Below, piece after piece: positions 1 to 9,731 of a DNA stretch of 64,000 nt; within the stretch, counting starts at the first letter, position 1, and each line of letters starts with the position of its first letter. The notes beneath the pieces are model-generated. The model saw only the letters and a program-made list of their open reading frames with translations, was not told the origin of the DNA and ran no database searches. The stretch is taken from NCBI RefSeq assembly GCF_002812205.1, contig NZ_NPEA01000002.1, forward strand, positions 186,001 to 250,000, in the 5' to 3' direction. The stretch is from Leptospira neocaledonica. Lineage in GTDB: Bacteria > Spirochaetota > Leptospiria > Leptospirales > Leptospiraceae. The translations under genes and the position numbers were made by a program.

Positions 1-336
1 GTTTCAAACTCAGAAGAATCCAAGGCGATGATACATGCATTATTGGATAAAAATTCCAAGTCCCAGAATATTTTAGTCCGTCCTGTTTGGGAAAAAATAA
101 TCGCGGAAGATCTAGAAATTTTTCTTTCACAACCTAGAAAGGCAAGAGCAGAAGAGTTGTTATTGATACTGAGTTCTTTCGGAATTTCTTTAGTCTCTCT
201 CATTTGTGGGATACTAGCTTCTAGAGTATTATTCACCATTCGAATGGAGAATCGTTTTTCGGAAAGAGAAGAAGTGATCAAAGTAAAAACAGAGCTGATT
301 CGTTTGCTCGGACAATTTAGGGAAAAGACAAAATGA
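1..336 (+). CDS. Hypothetical single-pass membrane protein, probably 5'-truncated by the window edge
   Basis: The reading frame is open from base 1. An internal ATG at 28 would give 102 residues, but no stop separates it from the window edge, so the true start may lie outside. A hydrophobic segment at about residues 45-66 (counted from the ATG at 28) is followed by a charged C-terminal tail predicted to be helical. The stop overlaps the next gene's start by 4 bases (ATGA), so the two are probably translationally coupled. I do not recognise a family. The small size, single membrane span and partner suggest an accessory subunit of the next membrane protein; that is inference only. Confidence 0.6.
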   Translation, partial: VSNSEESKAMIHALLDKNSKSQNILVRPVWEKIIAEDLEIFLSQPRKARAEELLLILSSFGISLVSLICGILASRVLFTIRMENRFSEREEVIKVKTELIRLLGQFREKTK

Positions 337-2570
337 TCGGCTTTAAATTCAGACTTATACTCGCTTTATCTTTTATATTTTCCGTTTCAATACTTCTTTT
401 AGAACCGTATTTTCCTTCGGGGATTTTTTATAAGTCTAGATTGGAGTCCGTATTTTCTTCCTTTAATAAAGAGATCTTAGAGTTAGAAAAAAAGATCAGA
501 GAATCAGATCCGGAAGAATTGGATGTGAATAATCTATTCCTTCCTGTAAAAAACTTTTTATCATGGGATCCGAATCTTAAAAATACCCCGAACCTGGAAT
601 TTTCAGGAGATAAGGAAAGATACTTATTATCCCAAGCCTGGGAAGGAAAGACTAGTCGTTTTCTTTCTCTGGAGAATGAGCCGGTTCTATTTGTTCCTTT
701 ATACTCAAAATCAATCGCGGTGCTTGCTGTATTAGATAAGGAAAAATTTAAAATTTCCTTAGATGATAAAACGGAATATTTTGTCCCGGAACCGAGATTA
801 GGTATATTCCAAGATTGGGAAGAAAAAGGGGACAAAACGGATCCTAGAAAAATTTCGGAAGAAGTTCTAAAGTCAATGAAGGACGGAGGAAATGACTTCA
901 AAGAAATTCGTCTAGGAGATAAATTATATAGAGCCTATTACGCATTTTATCCGGATGATAAGATAGGTTTTATCCAAGGGATTTTGCTATTAGTTCCTTT
1001 TGAACGTAATATTTTCCTAATATTATTTCCTGTCTTTTTCGGATTATTATTCCTTTTGGATGCGTGTATCCTTTTGGTCCGAAAAAGTAAGTCCTCTTCT
1101 TCTTATGCAAAAGCAGATGTATCTAATCTTATCCAAATTCTTTCTAAAAGGATAGAAGAGACTAATTTTAAACAGGTCGAAGCTGCAAAATTACCCGAGT
1201 TACCGGAAGTTCCGGAGATTGTAACCATTCCTCCCGTTTTGGAGACTAAACCTACTGCAAGTGGTACATTCTATGTCCTGCCCTTCGATCTGCCTGGAGA
1301 TTCTTTTTTAACTCCTAAGTTTTTAAGAGAGAAGAAGGAACCGATCCATATTGAAAGAGAAGTTGTATCCGCTCCTTCTGCTGTATCCGTTGTGGAAATG
1401 CCGGAGGCTCTGCAGAAAAAAAGAGACTCTATCTTCACAGATGAACTAGCAAGGTTGGTGGAAAAGGTAAAATCAACTTCCCCTGAAATCCCTGCTATAG
1501 AAATTTCGGATCGTCCTAAGGATTCAGGACTCTTAGCAAAAGCGCTCAGAGTGACTGGACTTGCTGAAATCGGTTTGAAGGCTGCGAGAGGTCTTGCTCC
1601 TCAACATAAATCTAGATTTTTCCTGTGGGCAAGAGCTTGGTGGGGAATTCGCAAAACGGACCCGAATGAAGAACTTCCTCTTTCCGAAAAATTCAGGACT
1701 TGGTTAGATAAACAACCTATCCGTGAAAAAAGAAAAATTTTAGAAGTTTTAGACGAAATTCATCAGGGATTGGACTCTCCAGTTTCTTCTTTATTAAAAT
1801 ATTATCTAACGATATTTTCTTCTCTTCATCTAAAATCTTTTAGTATTCATTTTTACGATAGAAGAAGGGGAGCCTATCTTCCTGTTGTGTCTTACGGCTT
1901 ACAACCCTATAGCCGTCAGAATATGATCTTTTTATACGGGGACCAATTCTTAGGAAAAGAAATGGGTGATGTTTCTATCATAGATGTTACGGAAGAAAGA
2001 CGTAATGATCATTTCTTCCGTAAAAAATTCGACTCTGCGGATCTAGACGGAGTGATGAGGATTATTTCCTTTCCACTTTTCAAATCAGGTTTAGATTTTA
2101 GATTCTTCCTGATGTTCCCGGATCCGCCTAATAATAATTTAGCGGAACAGATCAGGGATAATGTGGAAAATTCCATAGAACCTGTGGAAGACGCATTTTT
2201 GCAATTAGAGATAGAGCAGGCTTCTCATGCTATCCAGGATAAAAGGGATCTAGTTCAGATACAATTTTTACTTCTTCGTTGGGCAACTCACGGAGAAAGA
2301 AGTAGATGTAATCTGTACAAGATTAAATGTACAGGCGACTTGGATTATTCATCCATAGACAAATGGAGGAAGGACGTCCTGGAGGAGGTCCAACCTAGAC
2401 TTGGAGCGGAAGATTACGGCTTCGGAGTTTCTCCTTCCGAAATTTTCGTTTTGTCCAGAGAGGAAAGAGAATCGGAACTCAAAATGATTTTGGATTCTAT
2501 CGGGAAAGAGTATAAGATCACTCCACTCCCTTATCCGGAAAACGGAAAAAATTTATACACATATATTTGA
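333..2570 (+). CDS. Large two-TM protein with extracytoplasmic N-terminal domain and GAF-like C-terminal region
   Basis: The protein has 745 residues. A membrane segment at about residues 7-26 and a second at about 226-250 enclose a roughly 200-residue extracytoplasmic domain, the layout of a membrane sensor. A Pro/Glu/Val-rich linker (about 285-400) leads to a cytoplasmic part. Residues about 470-640 look like a GAF fold (my impression from alternating hydrophobic strands; no search done). The last 90 residues form another small alpha/beta region without recognisable kinase, GGDEF or phosphatase motifs. It overlaps the upstream gene by 4 bases. It may be a signalling receptor, but no catalytic residues are visible, so function is unknown. 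Confidence 0.8.
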   Translation: MIGFKFRLILALSFIFSVSILLLEPYFPSGIFYKSRLESVFSSFNKEILELEKKIRESDPEELDVNNLFLPVKNFLSWDPNLKNTPNLEFSGDKERYLLSQAWEGKTSRFLSLENEPVLFVPLYSKSIAVLAVLDKEKFKISLDDKTEYFVPEPRLGIFQDWEEKGDKTDPRKISEEVLKSMKDGGNDFKEIRLGDKLYRAYYAFYPDDKIGFIQGILLLVPFERNIFLILFPVFFGLLFLLDACILLVRKSKSSSSYAKADVSNLIQILSKRIEETNFKQVEAAKLPELPEVPEIVTIPPVLETKPTASGTFYVLPFDLPGDSFLTPKFLREKKEPIHIEREVVSAPSAVSVVEMPEALQKKRDSIFTDELARLVEKVKSTSPEIPAIEISDRPKDSGLLAKALRVTGLAEIGLKAARGLAPQHKSRFFLWARAWWGIRKTDPNEELPLSEKFRTWLDKQPIREKRKILEVLDEIHQGLDSPVSSLLKYYLTIFSSLHLKSFSIHFYDRRRGAYLPVVSYGLQPYSRQNMIFLYGDQFLGKEMGDVSIIDVTEERRNDHFFRKKFDSADLDGVMRIISFPLFKSGLDFRFFLMFPDPPNNNLAEQIRDNVENSIEPVEDAFLQLEIEQASHAIQDKRDLVQIQFLLLRWATHGERSRCNLYKIKCTGDLDYSSIDKWRKDVLEEVQPRLGAEDYGFGVSPSEIFVLSREERESELKMILDSIGKEYKITPLPYPENGKNLYTYI

Positions 2571-2603
2571 TATTTTCTTAAATCGAATAAGATCTAATCT
2601 GAA

Positions 2604-3197
2604 ATGCGCGCTTTCTGTTTTATCCTTTTGACCTGTTTCAGTTTGTCTTCTGCTTATTCTCAGGAAGAAAATAGAAGAGAATGGAATAAGGCTGCAAAAC
2701 AAAAAGTTTTACTTCTTCACCAAAGTGGAAAAGAGGCAGAGAGCCTTCCTTTCTTAGAGGAATACGTCAAAAAAAATCCGAACGAGCTGGTCTATAAACT
2801 CTTTCTTGCACGGGCACTTTTTTGGAGAGCAGACTTGGAACTACCTGGTCATTCGGAGGATGTGTTTTCCAGAATGGAGAAGGTCAGAAAGATCCGAGAC
2901 AATTACTTACGAGCGGCAAGCCTTTTCGAAGAGAATGTGGGCTATTTAGGGAAGGTAAGCCCGAGGGATCCTGATTTGGGAAAATGGACCTTTTTATGGG
3001 CGATGTCAGAATGGTATGCTGGCAGGGAAGACCGGGCAATTCAGCTATTTAAGAAGTCTTTTAAGCATGATTTTCGTTTGAACCAGGCAAATTATAATAT
3101 CGCCGCCATTTACGAAAACCTGGGACAGATACTAGATTCTCAAATTTATTACGGAACCTACTTGAAAAACGAAAAGGAACTGAAAGAAGAGGAGTAA
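2604..3197 (+). CDS. Exported TPR-like protein
   Basis: The 197-residue protein begins with a signal peptide (basic start, hydrophobic core, likely cleavage after the Ala-Tyr-Ser region near residue 19). The body is helical, with repeat-like pairs around residues 45-75 and 125-185 containing tetratricopeptide-type Ala/Tyr/Leu spacing, for example the segment reading NYNIAAIYENLGQ. It is probably periplasmic and scaffolding. It lies 33 bases after the large membrane protein and its TAA stop shares one base with the ATG of the next gene, so all are probably one operon. Confidence 0.75.
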   Translation: MRAFCFILLTCFSLSSAYSQEENRREWNKAAKQKVLLLHQSGKEAESLPFLEEYVKKNPNELVYKLFLARALFWRADLELPGHSEDVFSRMEKVRKIRDNYLRAASLFEENVGYLGKVSPRDPDLGKWTFLWAMSEWYAGREDRAIQLFKKSFKHDFRLNQANYNIAAIYENLGQILDSQIYYGTYLKNEKELKEEE

Positions 3198-3400
3198 TGG
3201 CCCGTGTCGAAAGAAGATTTCAGATGCTCCTCACCGAGGAAGAATTCGAATTATTAAGGACCGAGGCGGAAAAAAGAGACCTCTCCGCTTCCGAGTTGCT
3301 TCGCTCCTGTTTTAGGAATGAAGTTTTTAAATCCGATTCATATCAGAGATTAGAAGCGTTGAGAGAATTGTCTAAAATTTATCCGGAAGCGAAAATTTGA
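3197..3400 (+). CDS. Ribbon-helix-helix-like small protein, possible VapB-type antitoxin
   Basis: The protein has 67 residues. The N-terminal pattern (short basic beta strand ERRFQMLLT, then a helix EEEFELLRTEAEKRDLSASELLR) is that of a ribbon-helix-helix DNA-binding protein of the CopG/VapB type. The start is preceded by a strong GAGGAG Shine-Dalgarno sequence. The TGA stop overlaps the TTG start of a PIN-like gene by 4 bases, the usual antitoxin-then-toxin order. Identity as an antitoxin is inference; the RHH pattern is seen. Confidence 0.7.
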   Translation: MARVERRFQMLLTEEEFELLRTEAEKRDLSASELLRSCFRNEVFKSDSYQRLEALRELSKIYPEAKI

Positions 3401-3813
3401 AATTACTAGTCTCTTCCGATTGTTTTAGGGAATTAGTGTTCGGAAATTCCACTTCTCGTCGCTCTGTTTCGAATGCGATCGAATCACTTACTAAAAAAAA
3501 TCATATCTTTGTCTTAGCTCTTCCAAGTTTGGATTCTGTTCTTGCAAAAGAATCGGATCCTTTAACGAGAGAGATCATTTGGACCCAATCTAAAAATCTT
3601 TTCTTGGATTTTCTCACCATTAGAAAAGAAGAAATCTCACTTGCGATACGACTTTCTTCCTCGAAAAATCTGGAATGGAAAGAATGGTTAGAGATCGCAA
3701 CCGCTTCTTTGGCGGATCTGGACGGGATCTTGTGTACGAATCCTAAATGGAAAGAGCAGAATCTAGTAAAGATACTACTCGCTCAGGAAATAGACCTCGA
3801 CGGGGTCGCTTAA
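3397..3813 (+). CDS. PIN-domain-like protein, possible VapC-type toxin
   Basis: The protein has 138 residues and starts at TTG 3397, coupled to the RHH gene. The layout resembles a PIN nuclease: an Asp at residue 8 after a hydrophobic first strand, a central helical part, and a C-terminal motif ATASLADLDGILCTNPKWK (residues 101-119) matching the family's last acidic helix plus T-N strand. Compared with VapC proteins the final acidic residue after T-N is replaced (NPKW instead of ND.DF), so catalysis could be weakened. The last 39 bases overlap the convergent LamG-protein gene. Toxin activity is inferred, not shown. Confidence 0.6.
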   Translation: MKLLVSSDCFRELVFGNSTSRRSVSNAIESLTKKNHIFVLALPSLDSVLAKESDPLTREIIWTQSKNLFLDFLTIRKEEISLAIRLSSSKNLEWKEWLEIATASLADLDGILCTNPKWKEQNLVKILLAQEIDLDGVA

Positions 3814-5655
3814 AGGGCTGAGTTGGTCCGGGCCATTCTCCGGATCGTAAACCGAGTTAAAAGCAGCAACTTTGAAATAATACGTGAGTCCCTTTTGGAA
3901 GAATAAAAGTTTTTTATCATAAGGATCCTTACGAGGTTTCTTTTTTTTCTTTTTAGATTTAAGGCTCTCGTCCTCGTCATCATTCTCTTCCGGTTTTTCT
4001 GCATTCAAAGAAATGAGTCGATTGTCTATACACTGACAAAGTTTAGGACCACTCATATCGTTTCTTTTAGGACAAGTAGAATCATCCCCCAAGATAGGAT
4101 CCAAATACTCACTCATAGGATGTTTGGTTTTTCCCTTGGTGGAGAGGACTGGCATTTTTCCTTTTTCCAGTTCTTTGCTGGTACCTTTTAAAATCCCAAC
4201 CATACGATTCGGACCAACTCCGTAATGAATGACATAGCCGCCTTTTTGTTGTACATTCCTTTCCGGATTTTGGGTCCAGCTCAAACAAACCCGAGGACCG
4301 TGTGCTTCGGGATCATAATCGTCAAAGTTTACTATTTTTAATCCCGCGGGTTTGACTGGAGGAACAGTTTCTCTATAAGAAAAAGTTAATGCTTCTAATT
4401 CAGGACTAGATTTAGAGGCTGAATCTGTTTTAAATTTTACTTTTACCTGGTAATATTTGAAATAAGAGAGTTTGTTTCCCCAAACTTTATCTAGAGGAAT
4501 ACGATAACTGGAAGATTTTCCTTTAGGAGAGCTTTCTTCTTCAGTTTCTCTGTATGGATCATCTTCTTTAAATTCTTCTTCTATCTTTCTGAGATCGATT
4601 GATCTCCAGGCGGGAGATTCTTCCGTTTTGGAAAAAATTTTAGGAGAAGATCTGAAATATAGTTCGAGTACCGAAGATTTAGGCACATTCGCCTTTAATA
4701 ATACTGCTTCCGGCAAAGAATTGGAAAATTTGGTTTTATAAACAGAAGAAATTGCGGTCCCGAATTTTGCATCTGCCGTAAAGGAAGATGGATCGTATTT
4801 TTGCCCATCATACTGAGTGGATAAGGTTTCCGGATCCGGGCTTCCTTTGGAGACGAAAAAGTCATCTAACCAACCGTAAAAACTTTCCCCGATCTTGAAT
4901 GGTGTGCTATCTTCCGGATGGAATCCGATCCGGATTATAGGTTCTTTAGAAGAGATAGAGGCCCTGTCCGTTTCTTTTCCGTTGATATATAATACGATCT
5001 CTCTTTGCGCAGGTTTGAAGTGGATGATAAAATGATTCCAATCGGATCTAGAAAGTCTATAGTTTCCTGCAAGTTTTAGAGATAAATGGGTTTTATCCGC
5101 TTTCTGAAAGAAATTACGAAATTCTAATATTGGTATTTCATCTTTGATCCTAAGATCCCAGCCGAATTTTTTCCCTCTCGTATACAAATCTTTGGAAAGT
5201 AAAACGGCTTCCTTGTCTAGGTTTCCAGGCAATAGAAAAAAGGAGATATAAAATTCTTCTTTGATATCTGGACTTGTGAGTATTCCTTTTGTTTTTCCCG
5301 AAACCTTGATTCCGGATCTTTTACCGACAAAACCTGCGGATCTTTTTCCGGAATGTGCCTTGGCTGAATCTGGAAGATAAGAAGAAGATAATATTCTGTA
5401 ACCGCCTGCCTTATCATTCAAGTCCGAAGCTTCCTTCTCCTCAAAATCTAAGAATAGATCGGAACCTTCCTTACGATCACGGGGGCTTAATTCTAATTTG
5501 GGGGCTCCGTTTTCAGTACTTCCCAAACGAACGTATTTTAAAACGAATGCACTTAAGGAGAATGAATTGGATTCGGCTGAGATAGAACCGGAGAAAAAGG
5601 AAACAAGACCGACCAAACCTAAGAGATAGACCGGATAAAGGATCTTGTTTCGCAT
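3775..5655 (-). CDS. Exported LamG/concanavalin-fold protein
   Basis: The protein has 626 residues with an N-terminal signal peptide (hydrophobic residues about 8-25, cleavage likely after SISA). Residues about 65-290 show a laminin-G/concanavalin jellyroll pattern, including the phrases WNHFIIHFK, LYINGKE and GWLDDFFVS typical of this fold. The C-terminal third contains a region like fibronectin type III (about 440-490 and 590-626) with a Lys-rich linker between. It probably sits in the periplasm or on the surface, binding carbohydrate or protein; no catalytic site is evident. It follows rpiB by 22 bases on the same strand and its 3' end overlaps the PIN-like gene. Confidence 0.75.
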   Translation of the reverse strand: MRNKILYPVYLLGLVGLVSFFSGSISAESNSFSLSAFVLKYVRLGSTENGAPKLELSPRDRKEGSDLFLDFEEKEASDLNDKAGGYRILSSSYLPDSAKAHSGKRSAGFVGKRSGIKVSGKTKGILTSPDIKEEFYISFFLLPGNLDKEAVLLSKDLYTRGKKFGWDLRIKDEIPILEFRNFFQKADKTHLSLKLAGNYRLSRSDWNHFIIHFKPAQREIVLYINGKETDRASISSKEPIIRIGFHPEDSTPFKIGESFYGWLDDFFVSKGSPDPETLSTQYDGQKYDPSSFTADAKFGTAISSVYKTKFSNSLPEAVLLKANVPKSSVLELYFRSSPKIFSKTEESPAWRSIDLRKIEEEFKEDDPYRETEEESSPKGKSSSYRIPLDKVWGNKLSYFKYYQVKVKFKTDSASKSSPELEALTFSYRETVPPVKPAGLKIVNFDDYDPEAHGPRVCLSWTQNPERNVQQKGGYVIHYGVGPNRMVGILKGTSKELEKGKMPVLSTKGKTKHPMSEYLDPILGDDSTCPKRNDMSGPKLCQCIDNRLISLNAEKPEENDDEDESLKSKKKKKKPRKDPYDKKLLFFQKGLTYYFKVAAFNSVYDPENGPDQLSPLSDPVEVYFLSE

Positions 5656-5677
5656 TCTTAAAAAGGTGTTCCGTGAT

Positions 5678-6112
5678 TTAAACGATGGTGTCTAACTGAC
5701 CCACTCTTCTTTCATGGCGTCCAGCTTCAAAAGAAGTAGTCAGCCATTTCTGGGCGATGCGGGCCGCAAGGTCTTTCCCTAAAACTCTTCCGCCTAATAC
5801 CAATACGTTTGCATTGTTATGGCGACGAGACATTTCTGCAGTGAATTCATCATGGCAAAGAGCAGCTCTGATCCCTTTATGACGGTTTGCTGCGATAGAA
5901 GCTCCGATACCAGTTCCACAAAGTGCGATCAATCCATCGACTTCTTTGGAGAGTACTTTTTTGCAAGCGTCTGCGATTACTAAAGGGTAATCTACAGAGG
6001 TTTCGTCCTTTGTGCCGAAATCCAGGATCTCAATCGAGTCCGCCAATTCTTTGCGAAGGTATTCTTTGAGTTCGAATCCGCCGTGATCGGAAGCGATGCC
6101 AATTTTTTTCAT
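5678..6112 (-). CDS. rpiB: Ribose-5-phosphate isomerase B
   Basis: RpiB interconverts ribose 5-phosphate and ribulose 5-phosphate in the pentose phosphate pathway. The 144-residue protein has normal family length. Visible motifs are the phosphate-binding ASDHGG (residues 7-12), the catalytic Cys65 in ALCGTGIG, and the SRRHNNANVLVLGGR segment with the conserved His and Asn. It lies between the small secreted protein (80 bases upstream) and the LamG protein (22 bases downstream) on the same strand. The LacAB/RpiB fold is unmistakable; assignment as RpiB rather than galactose-6-phosphate isomerase rests on there being a single subunit. Confidence 0.95.
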   Translation of the reverse strand: MKKIGIASDHGGFELKEYLRKELADSIEILDFGTKDETSVDYPLVIADACKKVLSKEVDGLIALCGTGIGASIAANRHKGIRAALCHDEFTAEMSRRHNNANVLVLGGRVLGKDLAARIAQKWLTTSFEAGRHERRVGQLDTIV

Positions 6113-6191
6113 GTTCTAAAGGTACCGTACCTACGAGAATTCTCCGATTCAAGCAATTTACAGCAAGGATCGGAAAATAAGGAAAAGATTC

Positions 6192-6767
6192 TTAATCGAA
6201 GAGTCCTTCTTTCAGGAAATCGGGAGCGGTCTGGTAGAATTCCCAATGTTGGAAGAAAAGGGCCATATAGGTATTTTGGAAAGTGGATAATGGAAGAAGT
6301 TTTTCGGTCAGGGATTGGTATTCGGCCTGATGTAACCTTGCCAAAAGTTCCTTTTTAGCCTCTAAAAAACTACGCAGAGTCTTTTCTTCATATGCGGATA
6401 GGCGAATTGTCTTTTCGTCAGAGAGTAAAAAGTTTTCGTAATAAGAAAACATAAGCTCTTTGGTTTCTCTATGATGAGAATGGTCGGAGAGTAAGGTTTC
6501 TTTTTCTTCCTTAGTTAGTCCGGACATACGGATACATTCCAAACTTTGGTAAGCGGATTTTGCTTCTTGTAAGGCGAGATTCTCTGCAATCTTGGTTCGT
6601 TCTTCCGGAGAAAGTTTAGAAGTGTAAAATTCTTTTAACTCTTTATAGCTCCCGCCTTGGGATAAACAATGTCCTATCTTCAGTTTTGTAGGGAAAAATA
6701 AAGGAGAAGCGGATATCTGAGCGATACCCGCATAAAGAAATATTAGGACCGGAAGAATGTATTTCAT
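6192..6767 (-). CDS. Small exported protein of unknown function
   Basis: The protein has 191 residues, starting with a signal peptide (MKYILPVLIFLYAG, likely cleavage after ISA near residue 20). The mature part is helical and Glu/Lys/Leu-rich with two cysteines (residues 34 and 78 approximately) and no recognised domain. It starts 18 bases after the serC stop on the same strand, so it is likely co-transcribed with serC. Function unknown. Confidence 0.7.
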   Translation of the reverse strand: MKYILPVLIFLYAGIAQISASPLFFPTKLKIGHCLSQGGSYKELKEFYTSKLSPEERTKIAENLALQEAKSAYQSLECIRMSGLTKEEKETLLSDHSHHRETKELMFSYYENFLLSDEKTIRLSAYEEKTLRSFLEAKKELLARLHQAEYQSLTEKLLPLSTFQNTYMALFFQHWEFYQTAPDFLKEGLFD

Positions 6768-6785
6768 TCTATTTTCCTAGAAGAT

Positions 6786-7877
6786 CTAAACCTTCTTCTC
6801 GAATTCCTTCATGTATTCGACTAAGGCGATTACACCTTCTTTAGGCATAGAATTATAGATAGAAGCTCTTAAGCCACCAACTAACCTATGACCTTCCAAA
6901 CCATGGAGTCCCTTTTCTTCTGCTCCCGCCAAAAACTTGGATTCCAAATTTTTGTCATGCAGAGTAAAGACGACATTCATTACGGATCTTGAATTCGGTT
7001 TTACCGGAGCATTATAGAAGGAAGTGGTATCCAAATAATCGTATAGGATCTTGGCCTTCTCCTCATTGATCTTTTCGATCTTCTCCACTCCGCCTAGATC
7101 TTTCAGCCATTCAAATACAAGCTTAGCCATATAGATGGAATATGTAGGAGGAGTGTTATACATGGATTTATTTTTTGCAGTCAGTGCATAATCCATCAAT
7201 ATAGGAACAGTTCTACCGGAGCGCCGGAGTAGATCTTTACGAATGATGAGGACGCTTAAACCGGAAGGTCCGATATTCTTCTGTGCTCCCGCAAATATCA
7301 CTCCGAACTTACTTATATCTATTTTTCTGGATAGAATTTCGGAAGTCATGTCCGCGATAAGGGGGGCCTTCGTGATATTCGGAATATTTGCATAACGAGT
7401 TCCTAATAAAGTATTATTAGAAGTGATATATACGTAAGCGGCTCCGGGATTTACCATGGAGTCGTTTAGTTCGGGAGACTCGGTATACTTATGATCTTCT
7501 CCGTCATAGATTTTTTTGACGGGATTGAATCTAAGAGCTTCTTCCATAGCCTTCTTAGCCCAGATACCTGTGACTGCAAAATCAGCGGATTCTCCATCTT
7601 TCAGAAGATTTAAGGGCAGGGCGGAGAAGTGAAGGCTAGCTCCTCCGGAAAGAAACATAATTTCGTAATTTTCCGGAACAGATAATAATTCTTTGAGCAA
7701 GGAAAGGGATCTATCCAGGACTTCTTCAAAAAGTTTTCCCCTATGACTATCTTCCATAATGGACATACCGGACCCGCGGTAGTTCAGAAACTCGGAAGCT
7801 GCCTTCTCCATGACTGGAGTAGGTAACATCGCAGGACCTGCGCAAAAATTGTAGATTCGGCGCTCAAATTTGCTCAT
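6786..7877 (-). CDS. serC: Phosphoserine aminotransferase
   Basis: SerC converts 3-phosphohydroxypyruvate and glutamate to phosphoserine in serine biosynthesis, using PLP. Starting at ATG 7877 the protein is 363 residues, the usual SerC length. The start gives the family N-terminus [11 protein letters not shown]; an in-frame extension to 8339 runs antisense through the P83/100 gene and is not SerC-like. The Schiff-base lysine is K200 in [12 protein letters not shown], preceded by the ADMTSE segment holding the PLP-ring Asp. The last residues resemble the substrate-binding GGLRASIYN motif. It diverges from the P83/100 gene. Confidence 0.96.
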   Translation of the reverse strand: MSKFERRIYNFCAGPAMLPTPVMEKAASEFLNYRGSGMSIMEDSHRGKLFEEVLDRSLSLLKELLSVPENYEIMFLSGGASLHFSALPLNLLKDGESADFAVTGIWAKKAMEEALRFNPVKKIYDGEDHKYTESPELNDSMVNPGAAYVYITSNNTLLGTRYANIPNITKAPLIADMTSEILSRKIDISKFGVIFAGAQKNIGPSGLSVLIIRKDLLRRSGRTVPILMDYALTAKNKSMYNTPPTYSIYMAKLVFEWLKDLGGVEKIEKINEEKAKILYDYLDTTSFYNAPVKPNSRSVMNVVFTLHDKNLESKFLAGAEEKGLHGLEGHRLVGGLRASIYNSMPKEGVIALVEYMKEFEKKV

Positions 7878-7951
7878 GAGGTTAGGGTAAAAATCAGGTC
7901 TCGGGAGGCAACTTCTTACTGTTCCTACATTCGAGAAGAATCGAAAAATCC

Positions 7952-7981
7952 TTGGCAGAGTCCTATCTAGAATCGTAAGAT
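7952..7981 (+). promoter_or_regulatory. Possible sigma-70 promoter for the P83/100 gene
   Basis: TTGGCA at 7952-7957 and TAAGAT at 7976-7981 are separated by 18 bases, about 50 bases before the ATG at 8035. It is the best -35/-10 pair in the divergent serC/P83 spacer, but only a moderate match. Confidence 0.35.
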
Positions 7982-8034
7982 AGCCAATCGTCTCTCCCTG
8001 TTTAGGGGGATTCGTATTTCTAAGGAGTTCCATA

Positions 8035-9708
8035 ATGTCACGGATTCGACTGGCCGTATTTCTAATCTTCCTCGGAAGTTTTAGCTTTCCGATCTTCGCC
8101 CAAGAGGGGCCTAAACTTGGAGAAAAGGAAGTTCGTTCTTCCGGAAAAGTGAACTTCGTCAACAGATCTGCCGCGAGAGCAGACGAAGAGACAAAAGGAA
8201 GTAACGCGAGAACCGGTGCAGGGATCTCTGATGCATTAAAAAAGGATCCTAAATCTCCTGCCTCTGCAGATGGAATCACTGCGATTCGTATTCTTCCAGA
8301 TGAGAAAGAAAAAAAATTCGGAGCTGATCTGATCAGCATCGGTAAAGACGCGGACTACGGACATATCAACTCTATCCAAAGGATCCTTTCCGGATATGTG
8401 AAAGCGAATTTCGGATACTCCGAAGCTAACTCGGATACATTAGCGACTTATATACTTTATTATAACGCGATCCATCGTAAAGGTGCGGATTATGTTAAAC
8501 GTAAATACAATACTGAAGTTGTGAAAAACGCGCAAAGTGACAAGATCGGTATCGGTAGACGTTATACGGAATGGCCTGGAAAAACTCAGATCGTAATCCC
8601 TATCGTATTTAACGTTCTTTCCGATGACGGAAAGGATCTGGATACGGATGAGTTAGAGAAAGAAGTCAACAAGGACCTGGACAAAAAGAAAGAAGGCCAA
8701 GACGACAAAAAAAGAATGAACGACCTTCAGAACGATAAGGCCGAAGAAGAGAAACGTAAACTCCAGGACAAAAAAGAAGAGAATAGAAAAAAACAAGAAG
8801 AAGCATCCAACAAAGAAAGGAATGCAGAAAGAGAGATCCAGGAACTAAATAAGGATCCTGTTAAGAACAAACAAAAGATCACTCAAAAACAAGAAGAACG
8901 TAAACAGGCTCAACAAGAACAACAAAAGGCCAAAAAAGAAGAGCAACAATTAAAGGAAAAAGAGAAGGACATTGCTAAAAAAGAAGAATCCCGTAAATCG
9001 GATTCTAAGTCTTCCTCATCTTCTTCCGATTCCAAAAGTTCTTCTTCCGGAGACTCAAAGAGCTCAGACGCAAAGTCGGATGATAAAAAATCCAAAGAAG
9101 AACTCAAACAAGAGCTGAAAGAAACTAAAAAGGAACTGGAAACAGTTAAAGAAGAGCAGAAGAAAAAAGAAGAATTCGACAAGAACGTTGTCGGAGGAAA
9201 AATTCTATTCCTAAAAACCTTAAAGTATACTTCAGATGGACATTATAGCAACGAGCTTCATGCATTAGATCCTACTCAAGATGATACGATCTTTAAAGGA
9301 GACTTCAATAAGATTTGTGGACGCACATTCGAAGTAGTGGATGGAAAAGCACTCGTAGTAGGTTACGAGTCTGATCACTCCGCGGCTCATAAACTTATAC
9401 TGATCGATCAGGAAACCTTAAAGCCTGCGATTTGGTCTGCAGATTCGGTATTCTGGCGTTCTCCAATGATCGTTAAAGGAGACGAGATCTATGCCTTTGA
9501 AGAAAGAAACGGAAAATACTATTTAAGCCGTTACGACAAAGGTTTAAAGAAAACTGCTGGAAGTGAAGAGGAGATCAGCCCGAACTCCAATGTGACCTTC
9601 TTCGGTGAAAAAATTTACGTTACAGGCAAGGAAGAAAGTTCCGGAAAAACGGAAATCGCAGTATTCGGCAAGGCGGATCTGAAATTGATCAAGAAGATCA
9701 AACCTTAA
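8035..9708 (+). CDS. P83/100-family exported protein
   Basis: This 557-residue protein matches the spirochaetal P83/100 family, known from Borrelia as an immunodominant antigen; its role is unresolved. A signal peptide occupies residues 1-22 (cleavage after IFA). The N-terminal domain (about 30-205) has the family pattern ending in a [11 protein letters not shown] strand. Residues about 205-380 are an extreme Lys/Glu/Gln coiled coil including a Ser-rich stretch (about 322-345). The C-terminal 170 residues are beta-rich, with strands like a repeat propeller ([19 protein letters not shown]). An AAGGAG Shine-Dalgarno precedes the ATG. A strong terminator follows the stop. Confidence 0.85.
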   Translation: MSRIRLAVFLIFLGSFSFPIFAQEGPKLGEKEVRSSGKVNFVNRSAARADEETKGSNARTGAGISDALKKDPKSPASADGITAIRILPDEKEKKFGADLISIGKDADYGHINSIQRILSGYVKANFGYSEANSDTLATYILYYNAIHRKGADYVKRKYNTEVVKNAQSDKIGIGRRYTEWPGKTQIVIPIVFNVLSDDGKDLDTDELEKEVNKDLDKKKEGQDDKKRMNDLQNDKAEEEKRKLQDKKEENRKKQEEASNKERNAEREIQELNKDPVKNKQKITQKQEERKQAQQEQQKAKKEEQQLKEKEKDIAKKEESRKSDSKSSSSSSDSKSSSSGDSKSSDAKSDDKKSKEELKQELKETKKELETVKEEQKKKEEFDKNVVGGKILFLKTLKYTSDGHYSNELHALDPTQDDTIFKGDFNKICGRTFEVVDGKALVVGYESDHSAAHKLILIDQETLKPAIWSADSVFWRSPMIVKGDEIYAFEERNGKYYLSRYDKGLKKTAGSEEEISPNSNVTFFGEKIYVTGKEESSGKTEIAVFGKADLKLIKKIKP

Positions 9709-9731
9709 GCTTCATTTCTGCTTAGAAAGAG

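Noticed and set aside
7878..8339. An N-terminal extension of serC by about 154 residues in the same frame
   Set aside because: It is antisense to the start of the P83/100 gene and lacks SerC-like sequence; the family N-terminus begins at 7877.
8910..9182. Antisense frame over the P83/100 coil, rich in Ser
   Set aside because: It reads the Lys/Glu-rich coil backwards; composition bias explains the open frame.
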